Shown: positions 51,071-61,051, counted from the first letter of the stretch. The stretch is 64,000 bases of DNA from Pseudaquidulcibacter sp041917055 (GCA_041917055.1 JAYRYJ010000007.1:1-64000), one strand, 5' to 3'. Program-made: numbers and translations. Notes: generated by a model from the letters alone, not told the origin.

Positions 51071-52987
51071 ATGTTTCAAATTATAGAACCCCCACCTACA
51101 TTGGAAACCATTGTTGTCACGGCATCGATAAAGCCGTCGAAAAAAGACAATCTCAACCAAAAAATCGAATTACTAGACAGGCAAGAGGCTTTATCGAGTT
51201 CGATTTCCGGCGGCATTGGTGAGGCGCTTGATAATAATCTTGGTGTTCGTTCCTCTTTCTTTGGCCCAAATGCGTCGCGCCCCATTATTCGTGGATTGGG
51301 TGAGGATAGAATACGGGTTCTGACCAATTCAGTGCAGGGTGCTGATGCATCGACCATATCGCCCGACCATGCGGTTGCAATTGACGGGCTTGAGGCGCAA
51401 TCAATTGAGGTCCTTAAAGGTGCGGCGGCTTTAAGATTCGGTGCAAATGCTTTGGGCGGGGTCATTAATATTATTGATGGTCGTTTACTTGAAACCCTGC
51501 CTAATGAAAAAGTTACAGGTGATATGTTTATTGGTGGAACCGGCGTAAATAAGGGGCGCGCCAATTCCGGCAAAATTAAATTCAAAATCGATAATTTCGT
51601 TTTCGGGCTTGACGCTTTTTCAAAAAAATCGGGCGATTATCGAATTCCTGGCTATGCCCAAACCGATGAAATGCGCGCAATAACCGGCGATGAAACATTT
51701 GGCAAAGTCCATAATTCGGGCGGCTACAACAAAGTAATTGGACTTTCGGTGAATTATATTCGACCAGATTTCCATTTTGGCATTTCACACCGCGACGAAA
51801 ATAGTAATTACGGAATTGTTGGCGAAGACGCCTATATTGAATTAGAGCAAAGCCGTTATGATTATGTATTAGGCGTAAAATTGCCCTGGGTTTTCGATGA
51901 TTTAAGCCTTCATGGTTCAAATGGCGATTACTCGCATGGTGAATTTGAAGATACGGGCGCAATCGGCACGCTGTTCAATGTCAATGGCTATGAAATGCGT
52001 TTAGAAGCGCGCCATAAACCGACTAATGGCTTTGAGGGCGTATTTGGTATTCAAAATTCATCGCGCGATTTTGAGGCAATTGGTGATGAAGCCTTTATCC
52101 TTCCCGTCAAAGCCAAAAACACCGGTTATTTCTTTTCCGAATATTTTGAAAAAGACAATTGGGGTCTAGAATTTGGTGCGAGAAATGAAAAAACTGATTA
52201 TTCAGGACAAGCGGGAAATCGTGAAATCGATTCACTTTCCTATTCATTAGGTGGGTTTTTGAAACCAATTAAGGGTCTGAAAATTGGCGCCACTTATGGC
52301 GCGACGGAAAGAATACCTACTGAGACAGAATTATTCGCCAATGGCCCCCACGCCGCGACCCAATCATTTGAAATTGGCAATCCAAATTTGAAAACCGAAA
52401 TCGCAAAATCCTTTGAAGTTTCCACCAAGTTTCGTGATTCTGCTTGGGATTTAGAACTTAATATTTGGAATGCAAATATCGAGAATTTCATTTCTTTTGA
52501 AAATTCAGGTGAAATAGATGATGAAGGCTTGCCTATTTATCAAGCGGCGCAAAAAGATGCCTCACTAAAAGGATTTGAAGCCCAGGTTTCCAAAATTATC
52601 GCGAATTTTGAGGATTTCGATGTTAAGGCAGATTTTGGAATAGATTATGTGCGCGGGAAATTCAAAAGTGGGGCCAATATTTCAAGAATGCCGCCAATGG
52701 GCGTCAAATTGGGTCTTGATTTTAAAGGCAATCAAAGTGATCTACGCATCGAATATCAGTATTTCAATAGGCAGGATAAAATCGGCGCTTTTGAAACAAA
52801 AACCAAGGCTGCAAATGTCCTTAACCTGTCACTAAACTACAATTTGCCGCAAATTGAGGGCGCTTTTATTAATTTAGCCGTCGAAAATGCGACCAATGCC
52901 GAAATCCGCGAACACACTTCGGTTTTGAAAGATTTCCTACCAAAACCCGGGCGCAATATTGTAATCGGGCTAGGTTGGAAATTCTAA
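51071..52987 (+). CDS. znuD: TonB-dependent zinc receptor, ZnuD-like
   Basis: 638 residues. The TonB box region ETIVVTAS is followed by a plug domain (RPIIRGLGEDRIRVLTNSVQGADASTISPDHAVAIDGLEAQSIEVLKGAAALRFGANALGGVINI in outline). A 22-strand barrel ends GRNIVIGLGWKF. This pattern is that of ZnuD-type outer-membrane zinc importers, and a perfect Zur box just upstream supports zinc control. The frame lacks any signal peptide: only 13 residues precede the TonB box, and a stop lies 61 bases upstream. A frameshift, an atypical start or an assembly error near 51000-51071 should be considered. The 3' end overlaps the convergent kinase gene by 4 bases. Confidence 0.87.
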   Translation: MFQIIEPPPTLETIVVTASIKPSKKDNLNQKIELLDRQEALSSSISGGIGEALDNNLGVRSSFFGPNASRPIIRGLGEDRIRVLTNSVQGADASTISPDHAVAIDGLEAQSIEVLKGAAALRFGANALGGVINIIDGRLLETLPNEKVTGDMFIGGTGVNKGRANSGKIKFKIDNFVFGLDAFSKKSGDYRIPGYAQTDEMRAITGDETFGKVHNSGGYNKVIGLSVNYIRPDFHFGISHRDENSNYGIVGEDAYIELEQSRYDYVLGVKLPWVFDDLSLHGSNGDYSHGEFEDTGAIGTLFNVNGYEMRLEARHKPTNGFEGVFGIQNSSRDFEAIGDEAFILPVKAKNTGYFFSEYFEKDNWGLEFGARNEKTDYSGQAGNREIDSLSYSLGGFLKPIKGLKIGATYGATERIPTETELFANGPHAATQSFEIGNPNLKTEIAKSFEVSTKFRDSAWDLELNIWNANIENFISFENSGEIDDEGLPIYQAAQKDASLKGFEAQVSKIIANFEDFDVKADFGIDYVRGKFKSGANISRMPPMGVKLGLDFKGNQSDLRIEYQYFNRQDKIGAFETKTKAANVLNLSLNYNLPQIEGAFINLAVENATNAEIREHTSVLKDFLPKPGRNIVIGLGWKF

Positions 52988-54798
52988 TTAATTGCCCGTT
53001 TGCTAAGGGCTTCGTCGATCGTTGAATAAAGTTTGGAAATATCAATTGGTTTGGTCAAATAAGAATCCGCACCTGCCAAAAGGCCGGTTTCAGTTTGTTC
53101 TTTTGCGGCATCGGCGGAAACCAAAACAATCGGGACATTTTTGTTTTCATTTTCGAGAAGACGAATTTTTTGGCACGCCTCCAAACCATCCATATTTGGC
53201 ATTCTTACATCTAAAAGAACAATATCGAATATTTGTTCGTGGGCCAATTGAAGTGCTTCTAGACCGTCTCTGGCTTCAAAAATTAAACAATCCATCGGTT
53301 CAATAAAACGCTTTAAAATCAGGCGATTTGATTCATTGTCATCGGCGATAAGGATTTTGATTTGTTCTTCAATAATTGGTGTCGCATGATCTTTCAAATT
53401 CGATCTTTCGGTGACTTCCGACTTATCTGCAATAATCATTTCAATTAGAACCAAAAAGCGCGAGCCTTTCCCCAATTCGCTTTCCAAAATAATATCGCCA
53501 TTCATTAGGTTCGCGAGTTTTTTGGAAGTTGCAAGGCCAAGACCGGTCCCACCATAAAGCCTTGAGGTTTCGGCCTGCGCCTGTTCATATGGTTCAAAAA
53601 TCCTCATTTTTGCGTCTTGCGAAATACCCGCGCCGGTATCATTCACTTCAAAACAGATTTGTTGTTCTTTCAAATACACCAATAATTCAATCTTGCCGCC
53701 ATTTTGGGTGAATTTCACGGCATTGGATAAAAGATTATTCAGAATTTGTTGTATGCGGTTGGAATCGCCTTTCAAATATTCGCTGACATTGTCGGAAACA
53801 GAAAGTCTCAGTTCGATGCCTTTTGTCTGACAAGGGCCTTGCCAAAGTGAATATATTTCATTGGCAAGATTTCGAATGGAAAAGGCATTATTCTCAAGCA
53901 CCATTTTGCCGGATTCAATTTTCGACAGATCCAATAAATCGTTCAAAAGCGACATCAAGCCTTTGCCGGAAGATTCTAAAACCTGCACTAATTCTTTTTC
54001 TTTGGGGCCGATTTTCGCATCGGATAATAGGGTCGCCGAACCCAAAATCGCATTCATAGGTGTGCGCATTTCATGGCTCATAACCGCCAAGAATTCGGAT
54101 TTCGCATGATTTGCCTTATGAGCTTTCAGCTCACGCAGGCGGTTTTGTGTGATTAATTCGCTTAATTGCGCGCTGGTGGTAGAGGCATATTTCAAGGCCG
54201 ATAATACATAAGAAAACCCAAGCAGAACAGTCGCAATTAAAGCCACGGATTCGAAAAGATTGAAATTTTGACTAATCAAAATCTCGATATAGATAATTGC
54301 CGCGACGGCGAAAATATAAGGAATTGAGGCAATCCAGCCCAAAACCGGCACTCTTTGGGTTCTTAACGCATTTGACGTAAGTGCGCCCGCGACAAAAATG
54401 ACGATTAATAATCGTAAAGCCTGATTTCCTTCGACCCAGCCAATCGGCACAATCATAGCATAGGCAACGCATGAGGCGAAAATTGCGGCGACAAACCAAA
54501 TTCGAAGATTTCTGTCCAAAGGGTTTGAAACCAATGATTTTGCAAAACCAATGTCCAGCAATTGTAACGCCAATGTGCCCAAAATCCAAATAAAAGAAAG
54601 ATTTGCCGATACGCCAAGCGAAAAAGAAACCGCGCCAAACCCAATCACAAAAATTGACCGTGAAACGAATGAATTTATTCTTGCTTGTGCAGTTTCTTTT
54701 ATATTTTCGGCATGGATTTCTTGTTTAATGATTGCGGCCTCAGATTCGTCTGATGACGCGAAATAATCGGCGGAACTGGTTGGGCCAAAGAATATCAT
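52984..54798 (-). CDS. membrane hybrid sensor histidine kinase with receiver domain
   Basis: 604 residues. About five to six membrane helices occupy residues 45-205 without a large periplasmic domain. A HisKA domain follows with His242 (SHEMRTPMNA), then an intact ATPase domain: N box QQILNNLLSNAVKFT, G1 DTGAGI, and G2 RLYGGTGLGLATSK. The C-terminal receiver has DDNESN and the phospho-acceptor in IVLLDVRMPNMDG. It begins 2 bases after the stop of a paralogous kinase gene, so the two form one operon. The signal is unknown. Confidence 0.93.
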   Translation of the reverse strand: MIFFGPTSSADYFASSDESEAAIIKQEIHAENIKETAQARINSFVSRSIFVIGFGAVSFSLGVSANLSFIWILGTLALQLLDIGFAKSLVSNPLDRNLRIWFVAAIFASCVAYAMIVPIGWVEGNQALRLLIVIFVAGALTSNALRTQRVPVLGWIASIPYIFAVAAIIYIEILISQNFNLFESVALIATVLLGFSYVLSALKYASTTSAQLSELITQNRLRELKAHKANHAKSEFLAVMSHEMRTPMNAILGSATLLSDAKIGPKEKELVQVLESSGKGLMSLLNDLLDLSKIESGKMVLENNAFSIRNLANEIYSLWQGPCQTKGIELRLSVSDNVSEYLKGDSNRIQQILNNLLSNAVKFTQNGGKIELLVYLKEQQICFEVNDTGAGISQDAKMRIFEPYEQAQAETSRLYGGTGLGLATSKKLANLMNGDIILESELGKGSRFLVLIEMIIADKSEVTERSNLKDHATPIIEEQIKILIADDNESNRLILKRFIEPMDCLIFEARDGLEALQLAHEQIFDIVLLDVRMPNMDGLEACQKIRLLENENKNVPIVLVSADAAKEQTETGLLAGADSYLTKPIDISKLYSTIDEALSKRAIN

Positions 54799-54800
54799 AT

Positions 54801-56588
54801 TTATTGAACCCTCGAAATTCGTTGCGAAATTTGGTTTTCAACCGCGCCAATAATGTCCTTCGGACCAAATGGTTTAGTAATATATCCATCTGCACCCGCA
54901 CGTTTTCCGAATTGTTTGCGGGCACTTGTCGCATCCGCTGAAATCATAAAAATCGGCACGTCGCAGTTTAGGCCATTGGTGTCGCGAATTTGTTTGCAAG
55001 CCTCGATACCATCTAATTGCGGCATTCTAACATCTAGAAAAATCATGTGAAATTGGCTTTCTTGAGCCATTTTCACAGCGCCAATTCCGTCATTGGCCTC
55101 GGTGACATTTGCCCCTAAAGCCTCTAAAAAGCGCCTTAAAATCATGCGCGCATTTTCATTATCGTCGGCAATTAAAACTTCTAAAGTGTCGGAACTTAAG
55201 GCCCTGAAATCCTTAATGCTTGCCGGAGCTTCAATTTCAAATTCAGAAATTTCAGCCGGAATTGTCAAAAGAACCTGCGAACCGCTATTTGAATCATTAT
55301 TGATTTCAAATTTGCCATTCATAAGACTTGCCAATTGATTGCAATTATTAAGCCCAATACTGTATTCTTCAGGATTTGGATTTGACGATTGAGACTGATT
55401 TCCAATTGAATTTAATTGTTGAAATCCATTCCCGGAATCGCAGACTTCAATAATAAAATTCCCGTCTTTATGTTCGCCGCGTAAGCAAATCCAACCTTGT
55501 TTCGTATTTTTCAACGCTTCGGAAAGTAGGCAATTTATTATTCTTTTAATCGCATTTTCGTCCCCGATTAGGCACTCAGGCAAATTATGGTGATAATCGC
55601 AAATGAATTCCAGATTTTTTTGAACAATCGGGCGTTCCCATAAATCTGCGCATGCATCAAGCATGATTTGTGGCGAAAATGGTTTGGCGGCGATTTGAAC
55701 TTTTCCACTTGCTAAAATACGCGTGTCAATAATCTCATTCAAGAGATTGGTCATATTTTCGCCTGATTGGATCAAAACACTCAATAATTCGCGGCTTTCA
55801 TTATCTTTTTCATAGTTTTTTAAAAGCCGCGCGGAGCCGATAATAGCGCTTAAAGGCGTTCGTAAATCATGGGAGACCGCACTGATAAAACGGGATTTGG
55901 CTTTATTGGCATTTATAGCTTTTAGTCGTGCGATTTCGCTATTGAAAATCGCGTCTTCAAACGCATGCGAATTCTTAATTGATTGGCGTAGAACCATTGT
56001 GAAATAAAGAATTCCCAAAAGGCTCACAATTGCCAAATAAATTGCATTCATTTTGTCATTAGGCGGCGCGATAAAGGCATCAATTGCGAATAATAAGGGG
56101 ATTAAAGTATAATAAGGCGCAAGCATTAAGGCCCGAATTACCGGCAATTTTTGTGTGCTGGAACTATGAGTAGCGAGCGCACCTGAAAAAAATAATAAGA
56201 CGCATAATTTGGCTGCGGATTCGCCATAAAACCAACCAAGGGGGGCAATCGCAGCATAGCTACTTACGGCAATAAATTCAGCAATACACAGGTTGCGGCG
56301 CGCGATCGGGTCATTGGCGTTTTTCATGACATGATTGGCCGCAAGATAATCCATTACCATGAACAGGGTCATGAAAATGCCCCAAATCATTGCGTAGTGA
56401 AGTGGGACGCTGAACTGAACCAAAAAGAAGGCAAGTAAAAGTCCGAAAATCCATCTAATTCCAATATTGAATTTACGGGTATTGGCATATTCGTGCCATG
56501 AATCACGCTCTATTCTGCTTTTCAAAGCAGCGTGTAGCAATGAATCATCTTCAGAAATAATTGATTGATTTTGATTATTTCCTGCCAA
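54801..56588 (-). CDS. paralogous hybrid histidine kinase with a degenerate ATPase domain
   Basis: 595 residues from a TTG start after AGAGGCG. Architecture matches the downstream kinase: membrane helices at about 40-205, HisKA with His240 (SHDLRTPLSA), an ATPase-like region, and a receiver with Asp519 (IFLDVRMPQLDG). In the N box the two asparagines are replaced (NCLLSEALKNT: Cys353 and Glu357). The G2 loop GTGLGLA is reduced to SIGLNN, and no F box is seen. ATP binding is therefore doubtful, while the phospho-accepting His and Asp remain. It may serve as a receiver partner of the intact kinase in a heterodimer; that is inference. Confidence 0.9.
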   Translation of the reverse strand: MAGNNQNQSIISEDDSLLHAALKSRIERDSWHEYANTRKFNIGIRWIFGLLLAFFLVQFSVPLHYAMIWGIFMTLFMVMDYLAANHVMKNANDPIARRNLCIAEFIAVSSYAAIAPLGWFYGESAAKLCVLLFFSGALATHSSSTQKLPVIRALMLAPYYTLIPLLFAIDAFIAPPNDKMNAIYLAIVSLLGILYFTMVLRQSIKNSHAFEDAIFNSEIARLKAINANKAKSRFISAVSHDLRTPLSAIIGSARLLKNYEKDNESRELLSVLIQSGENMTNLLNEIIDTRILASGKVQIAAKPFSPQIMLDACADLWERPIVQKNLEFICDYHHNLPECLIGDENAIKRIINCLLSEALKNTKQGWICLRGEHKDGNFIIEVCDSGNGFQQLNSIGNQSQSSNPNPEEYSIGLNNCNQLASLMNGKFEINNDSNSGSQVLLTIPAEISEFEIEAPASIKDFRALSSDTLEVLIADDNENARMILRRFLEALGANVTEANDGIGAVKMAQESQFHMIFLDVRMPQLDGIEACKQIRDTNGLNCDVPIFMISADATSARKQFGKRAGADGYITKPFGPKDIIGAVENQISQRISRVQ

Positions 56589-56819
56589 TATTTTCGCCTC
56601 TTTGTGATATTTTACCGCGATGTTATGATTTTAAGCAGTTTTTACATTGATTCAAATAGTTTGGCAGCAATAATTGCCTAATCACTGTTAAATATTGGAT
56701 TTTTATCGTCTAAAAATGTGATTTTTTTCCCAGTTGATTACAGCGCACCCCTTTCATTTTAACTTTCGCTTGAACATATTTGGTATATAGGTGAAAAAAT
56801 TTTTCAAAAAGGTGTGATA

Positions 56820-57404
56820 ATGCGATTAGAAGACGAAGAAACCAATACCCAAGAATCTTCTTTGGCAATTTTGGAAAAGGCGCTTTTAGATTCGCGCACA
56901 ATTCTTTTGACGGGCGGCATTGATGATAAACAGGCGCGCCGCGTTACTGAGCGTTTATTAGCGCTTTCGGCCATTTCTTCGGACCCAATTTTATTGGTAA
57001 TTTCTTCACCCGGCGGTCATGTTGAAAGCGGTGATATGATTCATGATATGATTGGCTTTGTAAAAGCGCCGGTCAATATTTTGGCAACTGGATGGGCGGC
57101 CTCAGCCGGCGCATTGATTTACACCGCAGTGCCGCGCGAACGCCGCTTTGCATTGCCGAACACCCGCTTTTTGCTGCATGAACCGCGCGGTGGCGTTGGT
57201 GGCATGGCATCGGACGTTGAAATCCAGGCACGCGAAATTATTCGTATGCGCGAACGCTTAAACCGTATTTTCGCCGAGGCCACAGGCCAAACTTACGAAA
57301 AAATCGTCGAAGATACCGACCGCGATTATTGGATGAGCGCGAATGAGGCCCTTGAATATGGTCTCGTCGGTAAGATTGTCAAAACGCATTCGGAAATCGG
57401 ATAG
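56820..57404 (+). CDS. clpP: ClpP-family serine protease subunit
   Basis: 194 residues from the ATG at 56820 with AAAAGG upstream. The catalytic triad is Ser95 (ATGWAASAGALI), His120 (RFLLHEPRGG) and Asp169 (DTDRDYWM). The nucleophile motif is AASAG where housekeeping ClpP usually has AASMG. There is no clpX or tig neighbour, so this is probably a second ClpP that assembles with, or apart from, the main protease. It degrades unfolded proteins with a Clp ATPase. Confidence 0.88.
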   Translation: MRLEDEETNTQESSLAILEKALLDSRTILLTGGIDDKQARRVTERLLALSAISSDPILLVISSPGGHVESGDMIHDMIGFVKAPVNILATGWAASAGALIYTAVPRERRFALPNTRFLLHEPRGGVGGMASDVEIQAREIIRMRERLNRIFAEATGQTYEKIVEDTDRDYWMSANEALEYGLVGKIVKTHSEIG

Positions 57405-57415
57405 CGCCTTAGGAC

Positions 57416-58456
57416 TTATGGGCAAGGATTAGGGCAGGTTAGGTGAAGCGCATTAATGCGCTTTACAATTTCGTCACTCAGTTCAATGTCAAACGCACCA
57501 ATCGCGGTTTTTAATTGATCCATATTGGTCGCACCAATTATTACCGAATTCATAAAAGGCTGACGCGCGCAAAATGCGAGAGCCATTTGCGCAGGGTCAA
57601 GGCCGAATTCATGCGCCAAAGCAACATATTGCGAAATCATATTTTCAGCAGGCGGGGTTTCATACCTTTGACCACGATTGAAAAGCGTAGTTCTTGCACC
57701 TGCGGGGCGCGCGCCATTAAGGTATTTTCCGGTCAAATAACCTTGCGCCAATGGTGAATAGGCCAAAAGCCCGACCTGTTCACGAATTGAAACCTCTGCA
57801 AGGCCGGGTTCAAAACTTCTATTCACCAAATTATACGCGTTTTGAATGGAAACCATGCGCGGCAGGCCATTGTCTTTTGCAGCCTCCAAAAATTTCATTA
57901 CGCCCCAAGGGGTTTCGTTTGATAGGCCGATATGGCGAATATTACCCTTTTTTATGTGTCTATCTAGAGCCTCAAGTTGGGTTCCAAATGCAACATAATC
58001 ATCTGCCATTCGCACATACACCAATGACCCAAAATTATCGAGCAATCTATCGGGCCAATGAATTTGGTATAAATCGATATAATCAGTTTGTAAGCGGCGC
58101 AAAGATTGTTCAATCGCATAGTCTATTTGGTCGGGAGTCACGCGTGGCTTTTCGCCAGCAGGGCGATACCAATTGGCATTGGTGCGACCGACGACCTTGG
58201 TTGCAAGAATTACTTTATCCCGATTATTGCGTGTTTTGAACCAATTTCCAATTATAGTTTCGGTTGAACCTTGGGTTTCGGGCTTTGGCGGAATTGAATA
58301 TAATTCGGCGGTGTCAAAAAAATTCACGCCATTTTCAAGCGCATAATCCATTTGCGCAAAACCCTCATCTTGGGTGTTTTGTTCGCCAAATGTCATTGTG
58401 CCAAGGCAGCACATCGGCACTTGCAATTCGCTTGAACCAAGGTTTTTAATTTGCAT
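57416..58456 (-). CDS. aldo/keto reductase (Tas-like)
   Basis: 346 residues, a NADPH-dependent (alpha/beta)8-barrel reductase. The tetrad is visible: Asp and Tyr in NFFDTAELYS, Lys in ILATKVVG, and His in YQIHWPD. The length and the PPKPETQGSTETIIGNWFK segment match the Tas branch. The natural substrate is unknown. The gene start overlaps the end of the HAD phosphatase gene by 11 bases, so it belongs to the same leftward transcript. Confidence 0.92.
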   Translation of the reverse strand: MQIKNLGSSELQVPMCCLGTMTFGEQNTQDEGFAQMDYALENGVNFFDTAELYSIPPKPETQGSTETIIGNWFKTRNNRDKVILATKVVGRTNANWYRPAGEKPRVTPDQIDYAIEQSLRRLQTDYIDLYQIHWPDRLLDNFGSLVYVRMADDYVAFGTQLEALDRHIKKGNIRHIGLSNETPWGVMKFLEAAKDNGLPRMVSIQNAYNLVNRSFEPGLAEVSIREQVGLLAYSPLAQGYLTGKYLNGARPAGARTTLFNRGQRYETPPAENMISQYVALAHEFGLDPAQMALAFCARQPFMNSVIIGATNMDQLKTAIGAFDIELSDEIVKRINALHLTCPNPCP

Positions 58457-59060
58457 TTAGGATTCCTAGTTTTTCAAAGGTCTTGACCAATTCTTCCGGG
58501 TCGGAAAATAAATGGGTTTCAAAACCCATTTGTGACGCCGCCTTTATATTAGCGATTGAATCGTCAATAAAAAGCACATTTTCAGCAGGGATATTGCCCA
58601 TTCTTTTAAGGCATAGGTGAAAAATCTCTGGTTCGGGTTTTGCCAATTTTTCGTCACCCGAAACTATTATTTCTTCAAAACAATCAAGAAATTCATAACC
58701 GTCAAAACAAACGCCCTTAACTTCACTTGGCATATTGGTTATCATAAATTGCGGGACTTTTTGTGCGTGGGCTGATTTTAAAAGCGCGACAGATTGCGAA
58801 ATTTCACCCAATAGCATGTCTTTGAAATTATCATACCACATCGCGATTTCGGCACTAAATTCCGGGAATTCTTTTTGGCGCGCCGGAATTGTTTCAAACA
58901 TGCTTTGCCCCATATCGTGCAAATGATGCCATGACATAGGACAGACGTTTTCTAAGAAAAATTCAAGTTTTTCGGTGTCTTTAATTACTGTTGAATAGAA
59001 TGCGCGTGGCGACCAACGCACCAAAACATTACCATAATCCCAAAGGATAGCCTTTATCAT
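58446..59060 (-). CDS. HAD-superfamily phosphatase (YihX-like)
   Basis: 204 residues. Motif I is DYGNVLVRW, in which the second aspartate of DxD is replaced by glycine as in YihX-type sugar phosphatases. Motif II is MITNMPSE, motif III lysine is in KLAKPEPEIF, and motif IV is VLFIDDSIANIKAA. It hydrolyses a small phosphate ester, perhaps a sugar phosphate. It follows tyrC after 1 base. Confidence 0.9.
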   Translation of the reverse strand: MIKAILWDYGNVLVRWSPRAFYSTVIKDTEKLEFFLENVCPMSWHHLHDMGQSMFETIPARQKEFPEFSAEIAMWYDNFKDMLLGEISQSVALLKSAHAQKVPQFMITNMPSEVKGVCFDGYEFLDCFEEIIVSGDEKLAKPEPEIFHLCLKRMGNIPAENVLFIDDSIANIKAASQMGFETHLFSDPEELVKTFEKLGILNAN

Positions 59061-59061
59061 A

Positions 59062-59967
59062 TCAACGCCCGAAATTCGGCGTCGCGGTGTCTTGGCCAGC
59101 TTCGATTACTTCTTTTCTCATGCGGCGCGCGCGGGTTATTGTATCAAACAGTGTTGTGCCATCGTCCCATCTTATGGCGCGGCGCAGGGCGGTTAAATCT
59201 TCTGAAAAACGCCCCAAGATTTCCATAACCGCGTCTTTATTCAAAAGGAAAACATCGCGCCACATTGTGGGGTCTGAGGCGGCAATACGTGTGAAATCGC
59301 GAAAACCACCTGCCGAATATTTTACAATTTCGGATTCGGTCAAGGATTCCATATCTTCAGCGGTGGTGACAATGCAAAACGCAATTAAGTGCGGAATGTG
59401 CGATGTCATTGCCAATACCAAATCATGGCGTTCGGGCGTCATGGTTTCAAGATTCGCACCCATTAGCGCCCAAAATTCAGCAGTTTTTTCAATCGCTGCT
59501 TTATATTCGGGAGTATCATTTTCCAAGGGGCAAATTATGGCCCAACGATTTTCAAACAAGGAAGCAAAACCGGCATCGGGGCCTGATTGTTCGGTCCCTG
59601 CAATCGGGTGCGCAGGCACAAAGTGAGCACCTGTTGGAACATTTGGCAAAATATCGCGAATTATTGCGGCCTTTACCGAGCCAACATCAGTTAAAATCGA
59701 ACCCGCTTCTAAAAACGGCGCAATTTCTTTCGCGACATCGCCCATTGCCCCCGATGGCACGCAAAGTATTACAAAATCTGCACCATTTAATAGAGTGGAA
59801 AAATCATCATAAACCGTGCCGAGTCCAATTTCACGCGCCCGTTTGCGCACATTTTCATTTGAATCAAATAGCGCGATTTCGCCTGTCGCATTGGTTTCAC
59901 GGCATTTGTGTGCCAATGATGAGCCAATAAGACCGATACCGATTATTGCGATTTTTTGAAAACTCAC
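59062..59967 (-). CDS. tyrC: prephenate/arogenate dehydrogenase
   Basis: 301 residues. The NAD-binding start is IAIIGIGLIGSSLAHKCRE, and the catalytic region includes HFVPAHPIAGTEQSGPDAGFASLFENR and the conserved histidine pair LAMTSHIPHLIAF. It makes a tyrosine precursor. It overlaps hisC by 4 bases and lies in an operon with chorismate mutase and the aminotransferase, a common alphaproteobacterial order. Confidence 0.92.
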   Translation of the reverse strand: MSFQKIAIIGIGLIGSSLAHKCRETNATGEIALFDSNENVRKRAREIGLGTVYDDFSTLLNGADFVILCVPSGAMGDVAKEIAPFLEAGSILTDVGSVKAAIIRDILPNVPTGAHFVPAHPIAGTEQSGPDAGFASLFENRWAIICPLENDTPEYKAAIEKTAEFWALMGANLETMTPERHDLVLAMTSHIPHLIAFCIVTTAEDMESLTESEIVKYSAGGFRDFTRIAASDPTMWRDVFLLNKDAVMEILGRFSEDLTALRRAIRWDDGTTLFDTITRARRMRKEVIEAGQDTATPNFGR

Positions 59968-61043
59968 GCTACAAATTCCTTAAAGGCCGCCATTAATCTT
60001 TCATTGGCCTCTTGCGTGCCAATGGAGATGCGAAGGCAATTGGCAAGATTATAGGCGGCAATTTTGCGAACAATCAGGCCCTTTGATTTCAAAAATACAT
60101 CACATTCGTCAGCGCGCTTTTCGTTTTCAAATTCGACCATTACAAAGTTGGTGACACTGGGAATGGGCTTTAGACCAAGTGAGATCAAAAATTCGCAAAA
60201 TTTCCCTAGCCATTCATTGTTAAAGGCCGCCGAATTTTGGGCAAATTCCAAATCCTCAATCGCCGCCGCGCCCGCCGCCAGTGCCGGAAGATTGACGTTA
60301 AACGGCCCGCGAACGCGATGCAAAGTATCAATAATGCGTTGTGGCCCATAGCACCAACCAATACGCAGTGCCGCCAAACCGTGAATTTTTGAAAAAGTGC
60401 GCGTCATCAAAACATTTTCAAATTCGCCCGCCAATTCCATGCCTGACGAATAATCATTAGCAAAAACATATTCGGCATAAGCGGCATCAAGAACCAAAAG
60501 CACGTTCTTTGGCAAAGCGGCATGAAGGCGCTTTATTTCGTCATAAGTGACATAAGTTCCGGTCGGGTTTGAAGGATTGTCAATGAAAACAATTTTAGTG
60601 CGTTCGGTAACGCATTCCAAAATCGCATCGATTTGGGTTTGATAATTTTTGGCCTTGGCAGAAATACATTTCGCACCCGCTTGTTGCGCAATCAGGCGAT
60701 AGACCAAAAACCCATATTCTGATTGAATTATTTCATCACCCGGATTTAAATAGGCGCGCCCTAAAAGCTGAAAAATCTCATCAGAACCATTGGCGCAAAC
60801 AATGCGTTCGGCATCAATGCCATAGCGTTTGGCAATTGCATTGCGCAAAACCAAATGCCCGCCATCGGGATAAATGTGCAATTCTTCGGCAGCTTTTATA
60901 AACGCTGCTTTGGCCTTTTCTGACGAACCCAATGGGTTTTCGTTTGACGAAAGTTTGAAGACTTTATCAACGCCCTCAATTTTCGCTTCCCCACCTTTGT
61001 AAGGCACGATTTCAAGTATGTTATTTATAGGTTCCGGTTGCAT
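59964..61043 (-). CDS. hisC: histidinol-phosphate / aromatic aminotransferase
   Basis: 359 residues from the ATG at 61041-61043; a TTG four codons earlier overlaps the preceding stop. It is a fold-type I PLP aminotransferase: SSNENPLGSSEKAKAAF, FIDNPSNPTGTYVTYDE, LDAAYAEYVF and the PLP lysine in TRTFSKIHGLAALRIGWCYG. The operon with chorismate mutase and TyrC suggests it acts on aromatic keto acids or prephenate as well as, or instead of, histidinol phosphate. Confidence 0.93.
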   Translation of the reverse strand: MQPEPINNILEIVPYKGGEAKIEGVDKVFKLSSNENPLGSSEKAKAAFIKAAEELHIYPDGGHLVLRNAIAKRYGIDAERIVCANGSDEIFQLLGRAYLNPGDEIIQSEYGFLVYRLIAQQAGAKCISAKAKNYQTQIDAILECVTERTKIVFIDNPSNPTGTYVTYDEIKRLHAALPKNVLLVLDAAYAEYVFANDYSSGMELAGEFENVLMTRTFSKIHGLAALRIGWCYGPQRIIDTLHRVRGPFNVNLPALAAGAAAIEDLEFAQNSAAFNNEWLGKFCEFLISLGLKPIPSVTNFVMVEFENEKRADECDVFLKSKGLIVRKIAAYNLANCLRISIGTQEANERLMAAFKEFVA

Positions 61044-61051
61044 CTTTATTC

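Noticed and set aside
51007..51222. Open frame just before the ZnuD-like gene as its missing signal peptide
   Set aside because: It is in a different frame, contains no hydrophobic core, and runs into the receptor sequence out of frame.
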